From positions 1 through 8,329 of the forward strand of contig CAYGWJ010000251.1 in the NCBI GenBank assembly GCA_964353405.1: a stretch of 8,329 nucleotides of DNA. The letters run 5' to 3'. Source of the stretch: JBGLNJ01 sp964353405 (GTDB lineage: Bacteria; Chloroflexota; Anaerolineae; Fen-1058). The notes under the pieces were generated by a model. The model did no database searches, had not been told where the DNA came from, and was given only the letters and a program-made list of their open reading frames with translations. Positions 1 to 4,883 of this stretch are shown here, one piece after another. Positions within the stretch are counted from its first letter, which is position 1, and every line of letters starts with the position of its first letter. Position numbers and translations under genes: made by a program.

Positions 1-3
1 TCG

Positions 4-43
4 AAAAAGACCCCTACTTACCGACCACCTGGACAGTAAGGGG
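4..43 (-). terminator. Possible minus-strand intrinsic terminator
   Basis: Read on the minus strand, a CCC+CTTAC arm (43-36 and inward) pairs with GTAAG followed by a 2-nt TA bulge and GGGG, with a 14-nt loop, and is followed directly by TC and a run of five T. This is the usual shape of a rho-independent terminator, though the stem is bulged and short. It would stop leftward transcripts, including read-through from the glycosyltransferase operon about 700 nt upstream, or a transcript of the unexplained region between them. It is close enough to the window edge that it could instead belong to an unseen gene. Confidence 0.35.
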
Positions 44-70
44 ATCAATCTTCAACCATAGCAAGTAGAG

Positions 71-104
71 TCGCCGCCGACCTCACAACGCAGGTCGGCG
101 GCGA
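71..104. terminator. Strong perfect hairpin, 13-bp arms, probable terminator
   Basis: TCGCCGCCGACCT at 71-83 is the exact reverse complement of 92-104, with an 8-nt loop CACAACGC. There is no T-run on either side, so it is not a classical intrinsic terminator, but its geometry matches the hairpin at 7291-7324 that separates two convergent genes. It may end a plus-strand gene lying mostly outside the window: all three plus frames are open from base 1 and reach stops at 37-39, 59-61 and 66-68, just ahead of the hairpin. I cannot choose among the frames, so no partial CDS is called. Confidence 0.5.
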
Positions 105-251
105 TGTGATTGCCAAGAGTGACAAGTCCGCTCATTTAGGGGCATTCGCCGTGCACCACGAACTCCCATCGCTCACGCTCTGGTTCCGCTCGGTGGCTGG
201 TGATTCACATGATATGGCAAGGCTGTAGTGTGTTTCTGCGGGCGGAAATCT

Positions 252-269
252 GGTTAGAGCCTTCTAACC
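252..269. repeat. Short inverted repeat GGTTAGA/TCTAACC
   Basis: Perfect 7-bp arms with a 4-nt loop (GCCT). It lies only 2 bp from the 18-bp palindrome at 272-289, so the two may form one paired structure. No T-run follows on the plus strand beyond GTTTTA, and its role is unknown. Confidence 0.45.
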
Positions 270-271
270 TG

Positions 272-289
272 TTTTATGCCGGCATAAAA
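272..289. repeat. Perfect 18-bp palindrome
   Basis: TTTTATGCC is followed immediately by its reverse complement GGCATAAAA, with no spacer. Such a spacer-free palindrome suits a dimeric DNA-binding protein better than an RNA hairpin, which would need a loop. No gene start lies directly beside it, so the operator idea is weak. Confidence 0.5.
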
Positions 290-746
290 GCGCAGGCCGC
301 GCAGATAGCACACGGTTGGTTTCACCTGTTCAGCCAACCGGCCCAGGTTACGCCTCCGGCCACTTGCGCGGCTTGAGCCAACACCTAAATGCGAGCAAGG
401 GTGCATCTCGAAGCACTTGGCTGTGCGTGAGAGCGCACTACCCTTTCCATGTGGGCCGATCACTCTGTGACCTGCGCCTTGCTCGATAGTTTCACGGGGC
501 GCGAGGTGCGTTCGCTCGTCCACGCCAACTGGAGTGCGCTTCTGACCAGCGCCCAGATCACATCTCTGCGACCCCCTGGCGAGTATAATGCCAGACTCGA
601 TCAGAGAGTAAGGGAAGCCTGTAACCAGGACATTACAGATCGTATCGCGGTATGACAAATGTATAACAGTTAATGCGGGCTGAGTTGACAATGGTTAGAC
701 TAGGGTAAGGCGGATGCTCGATCATGGCGGTGTTCAAGTCGAGGGA

Positions 747-1520
747 TCAAGTCTGTTGTGAAGCAGCGCGGTGTTGAATCTTGCCGAGCCGGAGGTAAGT
801 CAAGAGGCCATAGTAGTATGCCAGCAGCGCGCACAGACGCAGGCCGTGCAGCCCGTCGCGATAACCTTCAAGGGTGATGTAGCGCCACCAGAAATGCCGC
901 AGTGGTTGCAAGATCAGGTTGCGCGGCTTGAAGCGGATGCCTTGCCGGTCAAGCTCTTGCGCGTCAAATTGGACGTAGCGGTGCTGCTTGACGTGGAACT
1001 GCTGGACTGTCCCGTAGTTGTAGTGAATGAGGGGGTGATCGAGATGACCTTCCGACCCATCCAGCACGACGACCTCGTGTACCGGGCGCTCGTAGCGGGC
1101 GCGGCCTCGACGCAGCAAGCGCATCTGGTAGTCGGGATAGTAACCCGCGTGCAGGGTGAGCTTGCCAAAGATGTAATTGTGACGTGGCGCCCAGTAACCG
1201 GCCGGGGCCAGGTCATCCTTGACGATGGACTGAATCTCGGCGGCAAGTTCAGGCGTGGCTCGCTCGTCGGCATCTACAAACAGAATCCACTCGGTGTCCG
1301 TCACCGTGTCGAGTGCCAGGTTGTGCGCCTGGGCAAAGTTTTCGTGCGGGAATTGGGGAATGACCCGCGCGCCGGCTTGCTGCGCCAATACCACCGTATC
1401 ATCGCCGCTGAAATTGTCACAGACGACAACCTCATCAGCCCAGCGCAGGCTGGCGACGCAGTCGGCAATGTGATGCGCTTCATTTTTGGCGATGATGATA
1501 GCGGTTAGCTGATGGCTCAT
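747..1520 (-). CDS. Family 2 glycosyltransferase (WaaE/LgtF-like)
   Basis: 257-residue GT-A fold glycosyltransferase that should transfer a sugar from a nucleotide-sugar donor onto a cell-surface glycan or glycolipid at the cytoplasmic face of the membrane. Seen: the N-terminal strand TAIIIAKNE (residues 6-14), the nucleotide-binding VVVCDNFSGDDT region (31-42), the metal-binding DAD at 83-85 in FVDADE, and the RYERPVHEVV segment (142-151) typical of the WaaE/LgtF branch of GT2. The C-terminal hydrophobic stretch (228-243) probably lies against the membrane. It is the last gene of the HIT-GT2-GT2 operon, 24 nt after the preceding stop. No Shine-Dalgarno sequence is visible before the ATG, because the upstream DNA is heptamer repeat; translation may depend on reinitiation from the gene before it. 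Family is secure; donor and acceptor are unknown. Confidence 0.9.
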   Translation of the reverse strand: MSHQLTAIIIAKNEAHHIADCVASLRWADEVVVCDNFSGDDTVVLAQQAGARVIPQFPHENFAQAHNLALDTVTDTEWILFVDADERATPELAAEIQSIVKDDLAPAGYWAPRHNYIFGKLTLHAGYYPDYQMRLLRRGRARYERPVHEVVVLDGSEGHLDHPLIHYNYGTVQQFHVKQHRYVQFDAQELDRQGIRFKPRNLILQPLRHFWWRYITLEGYRDGLHGLRLCALLAYYYGLLTYLRLGKIQHRAASQQT

Positions 1521-1556
1521 GGCAGATAGCTTATGGCAGATGGCTTATGGAGGATG
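1508..1556. repeat. Degenerate 7-bp tandem repeat across a gene junction
   Basis: Seven consecutive heptamers on the plus strand: GCTGATG, GCTCATG, GCAGATA, GCTTATG, GCAGATG, GCTTATG, GAGGATG. All start with G and end in AT followed by G or A. The array fills the 24-bp space between the two glycosyltransferase genes and supplies the last codons of one (HPP and the TAA stop) and the first codons of the other (MSHQ). Short heptameric repeats of this kind are known in cyanobacteria, and I associate them with Chloroflexota intergenic DNA. The array has replaced any ribosome binding site for the downstream gene. Confidence 0.8.
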
Positions 1557-2513
1557 GTTGCCGGTGGTATAGAGTTCGATGACTTGGCGGTAGGCCCGCG
1601 CCAAGGCCGAATGAGTTGGTTTGTCCACCTCTTCGTGCGCCAGGCTGGTGCCGGCGCGTCGCAGCTCGGCGCGCATCTTGCGGCGCACGAGCCATCGCGC
1701 GGCGGTGAGCTTCCAGGCCGGATAGTGCTTGCGGTAAAGCCGCAGACGGCTCGTCCACAGCGCCACGATCATTTCTGGCCTGGCTTGCCGGGTGGACTGG
1801 CCGCCATAATGAACGATCTCGGCTTGCGGTACGCAAAAGATTTTCCAGCCTGCCTTTTTGATGCGCCACGCCCAGTCAACCTCCTCGCAGTACATGTGAA
1901 AACTCTCGTCCATCAACCCCACCTTGCAGATGACCTCGGCGCGCACGAGCATGGCGGCGCCGAGCGGATGGTCAACTTGAAAGGGGTGATCGCTGGCATA
2001 GAGCCGGCGGCTGTAGCGTCCGTTCAATCTTGAATCGAGCAGACGCGGATGGACGCCGGGCGTGTCCAGAACGATCTGCCACAAACCGGGAAAGCCGAAC
2101 GCGCTGTGCTGAAAATTGCCATCGCCATACACCAGCCGCGCGCCGCACACGCCCGCCTGCGGGGTGACGTCCATAAAGCGCACCATTGTTTCCACTGCAT
2201 CACTGTGTACCACAGTATCAGGATTGAGCAATAGCACGTAACGCGGATAGTGGGTAGTGGGTATTGGATTATCCAATCTCCAATATCTCATCCCCACATT
2301 ATTGCCGCCCGCAAAGCCCAGGTTCTTTTCGCTGGTGATGAGCTTGACTTGAGGGAAGCGGTCGCGCACCATGTCGACGCTGCCGTCCATCGAAGCATTG
2401 TCCACTACAATGATCTCCGTTGACAGTACATTATTGCCGATTACCGAATCCAGACACGCCGCGAGCAGGTCGCGCACATTCCAGTTGACGATGATAATGC
2501 CGAGATCAGTCAT
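1545..2513 (-). CDS. Family 2 glycosyltransferase (rhamnosyltransferase-like)
   Basis: 322-residue GT2 enzyme resembling the WbbL/RfbF group that adds rhamnose or a similar sugar during surface polysaccharide synthesis. Seen in order: IIIVNWN (6-12), VDNAS (37-41), NLGFAGGNN (64-72), the DXD-equivalent LLNPDT (95-100), GAAMLVR (185-191), the acceptor-site segment MDESFHMYCEEVDWAWR (201-217) with the EExDW catalytic-base motif, and HYGGQS (235-240). The start overlaps the stop of the upstream HIT gene as ATGA, implying translational coupling. Between NNVGMR and YVLLLN the protein has an extra loop (residues 77-90) encoded by 7-bp tandem repeats, whereas relatives are normally about ten residues shorter here. 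The extreme C-terminus (HPP) is also repeat-encoded. All core motifs are intact, so it is probably functional. Sugar specificity cannot be read from sequence. Confidence 0.92.
   Translation of the reverse strand: MTDLGIIIVNWNVRDLLAACLDSVIGNNVLSTEIIVVDNASMDGSVDMVRDRFPQVKLITSEKNLGFAGGNNVGMRYWRLDNPIPTTHYPRYVLLLNPDTVVHSDAVETMVRFMDVTPQAGVCGARLVYGDGNFQHSAFGFPGLWQIVLDTPGVHPRLLDSRLNGRYSRRLYASDHPFQVDHPLGAAMLVRAEVICKVGLMDESFHMYCEEVDWAWRIKKAGWKIFCVPQAEIVHYGGQSTRQARPEMIVALWTSRLRLYRKHYPAWKLTAARWLVRRKMRAELRRAGTSLAHEEVDKPTHSALARAYRQVIELYTTGNHPP
2245..2286. repeat. 7-bp tandem repeat inside a glycosyltransferase gene
   Basis: Six heptamers on the plus strand: GGATAGT, GGGTAGT, GGGTATT, GGATTAT, CCAATCT, CCAATAT. 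Six units make 42 bp, exactly 14 codons, so the reading frame of the glycosyltransferase is kept. The array reverses polarity in its middle, producing the inverted repeat ATTGGAT-T-ATCCAAT at 2263-2277. On the minus strand it encodes the loop YWRLDNPIPTTHYP. Confidence 0.75.
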
Positions 2514-2962
2514 CGCGCCGCCTGCTCAAATCGGGTTTTGAGATGTTCGCACAAGGCGTGAATTTCATGCGGCGGGACGGGATCCTTTTCTGCGACTTTG
2601 AGCATGGAGAAAATCCGAGTCGCTCTGAGTTCGTCGGGCAAATCGTGCGGCTTGGGGATCAGGTGAAAATGGATGTGATGAAAATGTTCCGCTTCGGCCA
2701 GGCAGACGGAGTATTCTTTCTCGCAGTCGAGTTCTTGAAACAACAGCTGCGCCAATTGGTGTTGCAGCTCGCCCAGTTCAAGGAACTCTTCGCGGCTCAA
2801 CTCGTGCAAAGATTCGACGTGCCGCTTGAGTACGAGGACGAGCCAGCCCTTGAGCGCGCAAGGATAGGCGTGCTCGACCAACCAGTGTTTTCCCTCGTAG
2901 ATGGTCGGCCCGGGCGAGATTCTTTTTTCACCCGAAATGGATTTGCACGTGTAACATTCCAT
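2510..2962 (-). CDS. HIT (histidine triad) family nucleotide-binding protein
   Basis: 150-residue cytoplasmic HIT-fold protein. Members of this superfamily hydrolyse or transfer nucleoside phosphates (phosphoramidates, dinucleoside polyphosphates, nucleotide-sugars); the exact substrate is unknown. Seen: an N-terminal CYTC pair (Cys3, Cys6) as in zinc-carrying HIT proteins, and the signature HIHFHLI at residues 96-102, whose last His is the expected nucleophile. The ATG at 2962 is chosen because AGGAG lies 7 nt upstream; an open frame continues to 2992, but only non-conserved residues would be added. It is first in the operon with two glycosyltransferases, and its stop overlaps the next start (ATGA). 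This pairing suggests a role beside sugar-nucleotide metabolism, which is inference only. Confidence 0.9.
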   Translation of the reverse strand: MECYTCKSISGEKRISPGPTIYEGKHWLVEHAYPCALKGWLVLVLKRHVESLHELSREEFLELGELQHQLAQLLFQELDCEKEYSVCLAEAEHFHHIHFHLIPKPHDLPDELRATRIFSMLKVAEKDPVPPHEIHALCEHLKTRFEQAAR

Positions 2963-3018
2963 AGAGATGCTCCTGGTTGCATCCGAGCGCATTGCGTGCT
3001 ATCCTCACGCGCGACCAG

Positions 3019-3047
3019 AGTATAAGATGATTCCGCCGACCAGGCAA
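3019..3047 (-). promoter_or_regulatory. Sigma70-type promoter for the HIT-glycosyltransferase operon
   Basis: On the minus strand, TTGCCT (3047-3042) and TATACT (3024-3019) are separated by exactly 17 bp. Transcription would begin near 3012, giving a leader of about 50 nt before the HIT start at 2962. The -35 box matches four of six consensus positions and the -10 box five of six. It lies in the short region shared with the divergent gene at 3070. Confidence 0.6.
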
Positions 3048-3069
3048 CTCGTCCAACGTGAGGCGCACG

Positions 3070-3357
3070 ATGATTCAGTTGATCTTTGACAGTGTGGACA
3101 AGATCGTTCCCGAATGGGAGAACGGGCAAGAGCGATTGGTGTTCCGCCTCTCAGCGGCTCGTGTGAGCCGCAGCCAGTTGCTCCACGGGCGCTTGAGCGA
3201 AGTCGGTTCAGCCGTGCCGGATGATGAGGCATTGGGCCTGGTCGCCACGCACTACGAGGGCGATGTAGCGCGCGAGGTGCGCGTGATTCTGGAATTGCCC
3301 GACGATGTGTGGGATCGCCTGGCAGGCCGCGCCGACGAGTTGCTGGACGAAAACTAG
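3070..3357 (+). CDS. Small acidic protein of unknown function
   Basis: 95 residues, not recognised as any family. The ATG at 3070 is preferred because GTGAGG (3058-3063) makes a Shine-Dalgarno-like site 6 nt upstream; the in-frame GTG at 3058 would lie within that site. The protein is soluble-looking, with no signal peptide or membrane segment. It has alternating charged and hydrophobic residues suggesting beta strands in the middle (REVRVILEL) and an acidic helix at the C-terminus (DDVWDRLAGRADELLDEN). It is divergent from the HIT gene and convergent with the thioesterase gene, whose stop overlaps its own. Composition is plausible for a real gene, but it has no domain support, so confidence is moderate. 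Confidence 0.6.
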   Translation: MIQLIFDSVDKIVPEWENGQERLVFRLSAARVSRSQLLHGRLSEVGSAVPDDEALGLVATHYEGDVAREVRVILELPDDVWDRLAGRADELLDEN

Positions 3358-3851
3358 TCGTACACTTTCCAATAAGGCCGCTCAGGTTCCCAACGCTCCC
3401 CGAATCCCGCTGGCGGGCGCGCGACGATGCAATCGGCTTCAGCGGTCACGGTGCCATCCGGCAGGCGAATCTCGCCGTGAACGGTGGCGCGGGCTGAGCC
3501 CGCTCTGACGATTGAGCCGATGGCGGTGAGCGCCGTATTCGTTGGCGTGGGCTGGCGGTAGCGGATTTCCATCTTGAGCGTGACGAACAAGTTCCTGTCG
3601 TCGTGCCCGCGCGCCAAGAGCGCACGTCCCGCCGTTTCGTCCAGAATCGCGGCGACGATGCCGCCGTGAACGATGCCGGGATAGCCGTTGAACTGATCTG
3701 GCACGGTCACTTGCGCTCGAACGGCGCTTTCGCCGTCGTCCACGAATTGCAGCTTGAGCCCAAGCGGGTTTTGCACGCCGCAGATGAAGCAGTGGCGAGA
3801 GCTGGGTTGGCGTCTATCCAAAGTCCGACCTCCTCGATTTTGTTTTGCCAT
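3354..3851 (-). CDS. PaaI-like hotdog-fold acyl-CoA thioesterase
   Basis: 165-residue cytoplasmic protein of the 4HBT/PaaI thioesterase superfamily, expected to hydrolyse an acyl-CoA thioester as a homo-oligomer. Seen: an N-terminal CFICGVQNPLGL segment (21-32), common in this subgroup. This is followed by the hotdog core with HGGIVAAILDE (62-72), carrying the His-Gly-Gly turn and the acidic catalytic residue region (Asp71/Glu72), and then strands MEIRYRQPTP (94-103), a conserved element of the fold. The start is backed by GGGAG or TAAGG a few bases upstream. It is transcribed alone on the minus strand, convergent with the small gene at 3070-3357, and its stop shares a CTAG with that gene. 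Substrate chain length or type cannot be deduced. Confidence 0.88.
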   Translation of the reverse strand: MAKQNRGGRTLDRRQPSSRHCFICGVQNPLGLKLQFVDDGESAVRAQVTVPDQFNGYPGIVHGGIVAAILDETAGRALLARGHDDRNLFVTLKMEIRYRQPTPTNTALTAIGSIVRAGSARATVHGEIRLPDGTVTAEADCIVARPPAGFGERWEPERPYWKVYD

Positions 3852-3879
3852 TATACCTTACTCCCGCAAGTCCGCTTTT

Positions 3880-3893
3880 CTGTGACCTGTGAC
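3880..3893. repeat. Two-copy heptamer CTGTGAC
   Basis: CTGTGAC occurs twice in tandem upstream of the thioesterase gene. It is short and could be chance, but a 7-bp period is the same as in the two longer arrays at 1508-1556 and 2245-2286. Confidence 0.4.
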
Positions 3894-3899
3894 CTTACG

Positions 3900-3919
3900 C
3901 TTGAGAAAAATGTCTCAAG
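3900..3919. other. Stem-loop between divergent genes
   Basis: CTTGAGA and TCTCAAG form perfect 7-bp arms around the 6-nt loop AAAATG; CGC/GCG outside extends the stem across one bulged base. It lies in the presumed 5' leader of the thioesterase gene and upstream of the plus-strand operon promoter. No T-run follows on either strand. A 12-bp palindrome ACTTGGCCAAGT lies nearby at 3942-3953 and could be an operator. Confidence 0.4.
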
Positions 3920-3988
3920 GCGCTTGGCATTTTCTATCCTTACTTGGCCAAGTGTTGCCTGGAATGCTTCAAAACTCGAGATTGGCCA

Positions 3989-4017
3989 TTGACACTTGCT
4001 GTGCGAGACGCTATACT
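3989..4017 (+). promoter_or_regulatory. Near-consensus sigma70 promoter of the EAD7 operon
   Basis: TTGACA (3989-3994, perfect -35) and TATACT (4012-4017, five of six) are spaced by exactly 17 bp. Transcription should start near 4024, leaving a leader of about 100 nt before the ATG at 4122. This is the strongest promoter visible in the window. Confidence 0.8.
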
Positions 4018-4050
4018 ATCAAGCAGTTTCCTGCGCTAAGATGATTCAAC

Positions 4051-4094
4051 GAGAACACTTGTCCTTTGGCAGGCAATAGGGCAGGTGTTCTTTT
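4051..4094 (+). terminator. Leader hairpin with T-run: attenuator candidate
   Basis: GAACACTTGTCC (4053-4064) pairs along all 12 positions with GGGCAGGTGTTC (4079-4090), counting two G-U pairs, around a 14-nt loop, and an extra A-T pair adds to the base. TTTT at 4091-4094 follows at once. The structure sits between promoter and ribosome binding site of the EAD7 operon, so it could end transcription early unless relieved. No competing antiterminator helix or leader peptide was identified, and it may instead be only an RNA-stabilising stem. Confidence 0.55.
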
Positions 4095-4099
4095 AATAG

Positions 4100-4116
4100 A
4101 CCGATCGGTGAAGGAG
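4100..4116 (+). promoter_or_regulatory. Palindrome and ribosome binding site before the EAD7 gene
   Basis: ACCGATCGGT at 4100-4109 is a perfect 10-bp palindrome of a type seen in TetR-family operators, although the flanks are not symmetric. AAGGAG at 4111-4116 is a strong Shine-Dalgarno site 5 nt from the ATG at 4122. It decides the start: the in-frame GTG at 4116 overlaps this site and is unlikely to be used. Confidence 0.5.
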
Positions 4117-4121
4117 TGACA

Positions 4122-4868
4122 ATGCTTCCAAGATTCTCGACGCAAGAACTGGTAGACTTGCACCAAAAGCTCACAACTTGTTTCGACGATGGCGAGCTCA
4201 AGACCTTGTGCTTTAATCTGAATGTGGCCTATGACGACCTGCCGGGCGACGGCAAAGCGAGCAAGGCAAGAGAACTGGTGGCCTTTATGGAGCGCCGTGA
4301 CCGCATCCCTGAACTCATCGCCGAATGCGAAACGCAACGGCCTCACGTTGAATGGAATTTGTCATCAAACGGAAATGGCGGAGCCGCATCGAGCGGCAGT
4401 CGAGCACATACCGTGCGTGATGCCGCTGGCTCGATTCAATTGCCGGACCACATTGCCGGTGATGTCATCATCGCGCAGATCGGCGCGGGCGCGGAAAACG
4501 TTGCCGTTGGCAAAAATGTCGCTCAGAGTATTGGAGCATTGGATAGGCTGGACGACAAGCAAGTCATCGAACAGAAACTGGCCGAGGTAACGGCAGCTTT
4601 TGACAAAGTTCGCGGGCAAGTGGATGCCACAGTTGTAGCCGTCGCCGATTTTCAGATCAGGCTGTTGCGCGGTGAGTTGGAAAAGACGGCAATGGGACAA
4701 GTGCCGAGCGCCAACGTGATCACCCAGGTGGGCGGTTGGTTGTTGGACAATGTTCCGCAGATAAAGCCGGCCCTCGCCAACCTTTTTGTGGCATCGGCCG
4801 TGAGCCGGGTCGTGACTAGAGCAGGAGGCTCGGCCGTGGATTGGGTCAAGGCGAAATTTGGTCAGTAG
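4122..4868 (+). CDS. EAD7 adaptor protein with glycine-rich GDVI motif
   Basis: 248 residues, cytoplasmic. Residues about 8-72 match effector-associated domain 7: LHQKLTTCFDDGELKTLCF, then NVAYDDLPG and KASKARELVAFMERRDRIPELI. This is a small helical, death-fold-like adaptor domain known from bacterial NTP-dependent conflict and signalling systems, where EADs bring sensors and effectors together by like-with-like contacts. After a Ser/Gly/Asn-rich linker (80-95) comes a glycine motif, GDVIIAQIGAGAENVAVGKN (113-132). A helical, possibly coiled-coil stretch (about 138-195) and a hydrophobic C-terminal region (200-248) follow. The next gene's protein carries the same glycine motif. No enzyme motif is visible, so this looks like an adaptor, not an effector. 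It is first in a three-gene operon, 15 nt from the next gene. EAD7 assignment is by pattern recognition; the role is inferred. Confidence 0.8.
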   Translation: MLPRFSTQELVDLHQKLTTCFDDGELKTLCFNLNVAYDDLPGDGKASKARELVAFMERRDRIPELIAECETQRPHVEWNLSSNGNGGAASSGSRAHTVRDAAGSIQLPDHIAGDVIIAQIGAGAENVAVGKNVAQSIGALDRLDDKQVIEQKLAEVTAAFDKVRGQVDATVVAVADFQIRLLRGELEKTAMGQVPSANVITQVGGWLLDNVPQIKPALANLFVASAVSRVVTRAGGSAVDWVKAKFGQ

Positions 4869-4883
4869 GCCGAGGCTTGTCAA

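Larger units (their letters stand above)
105..746. other. 640-bp region without a convincing gene
   Basis: No open frame here combines a ribosome binding site, a recognisable protein family and normal-looking composition. The stretch is rich in short inverted repeats (252-269, 272-289, CGGTTGG/CCAACCG at 313-319 and 344-350, GTGCG/CGCAC near 423-438, GTGC/GCAC near 401-416), which could reflect a structured RNA. I compared it by eye with the conserved cores of RNase P RNA, tmRNA, SRP RNA and common riboswitches and saw no match. A weak minus-strand promoter-like pair (TTGTCA, 17 nt, TAATGT) lies around 628-656. It may also be a decayed gene. Confidence 0.5.

Noticed and set aside
40..228. Plus-strand open stretch with protein-like sequence (VAADLTTQVGGDVIAKS)
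   Set aside because: No start codon in a suitable place and the 13-bp-arm hairpin lies inside it; could be a remnant, but nothing supports a gene call.
584..589. Perfect TATAAT on the plus strand
   Set aside because: No acceptable -35 box at 16-18 bp and no gene downstream in that direction.
449..655. Plus-strand open frame of 68 residues
   Set aside because: No Shine-Dalgarno site before the ATG and no family resemblance; the length is expected by chance in this base composition.
254..691. Minus-strand open frame of 145 residues
   Set aside because: No ribosome binding site, no recognisable family, Arg/Gly/Ser-rich composition unlike the neighbouring proteins, and it covers the region of dense inverted repeats.
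771..1508. Plus-strand open frame opposite the first glycosyltransferase
   Set aside because: Antisense shadow of a gene with clear GT2 motifs on the minus strand.
2963..2992. Longer start for the HIT protein
   Set aside because: The extra ten residues are not conserved and would include the AGGAG site that serves the ATG at 2962.
3848..3853. TATAAT on the minus strand at the thioesterase start
   Set aside because: It overlaps the start codon, so a transcript from it would miss the ATG; no -35 box was seen.
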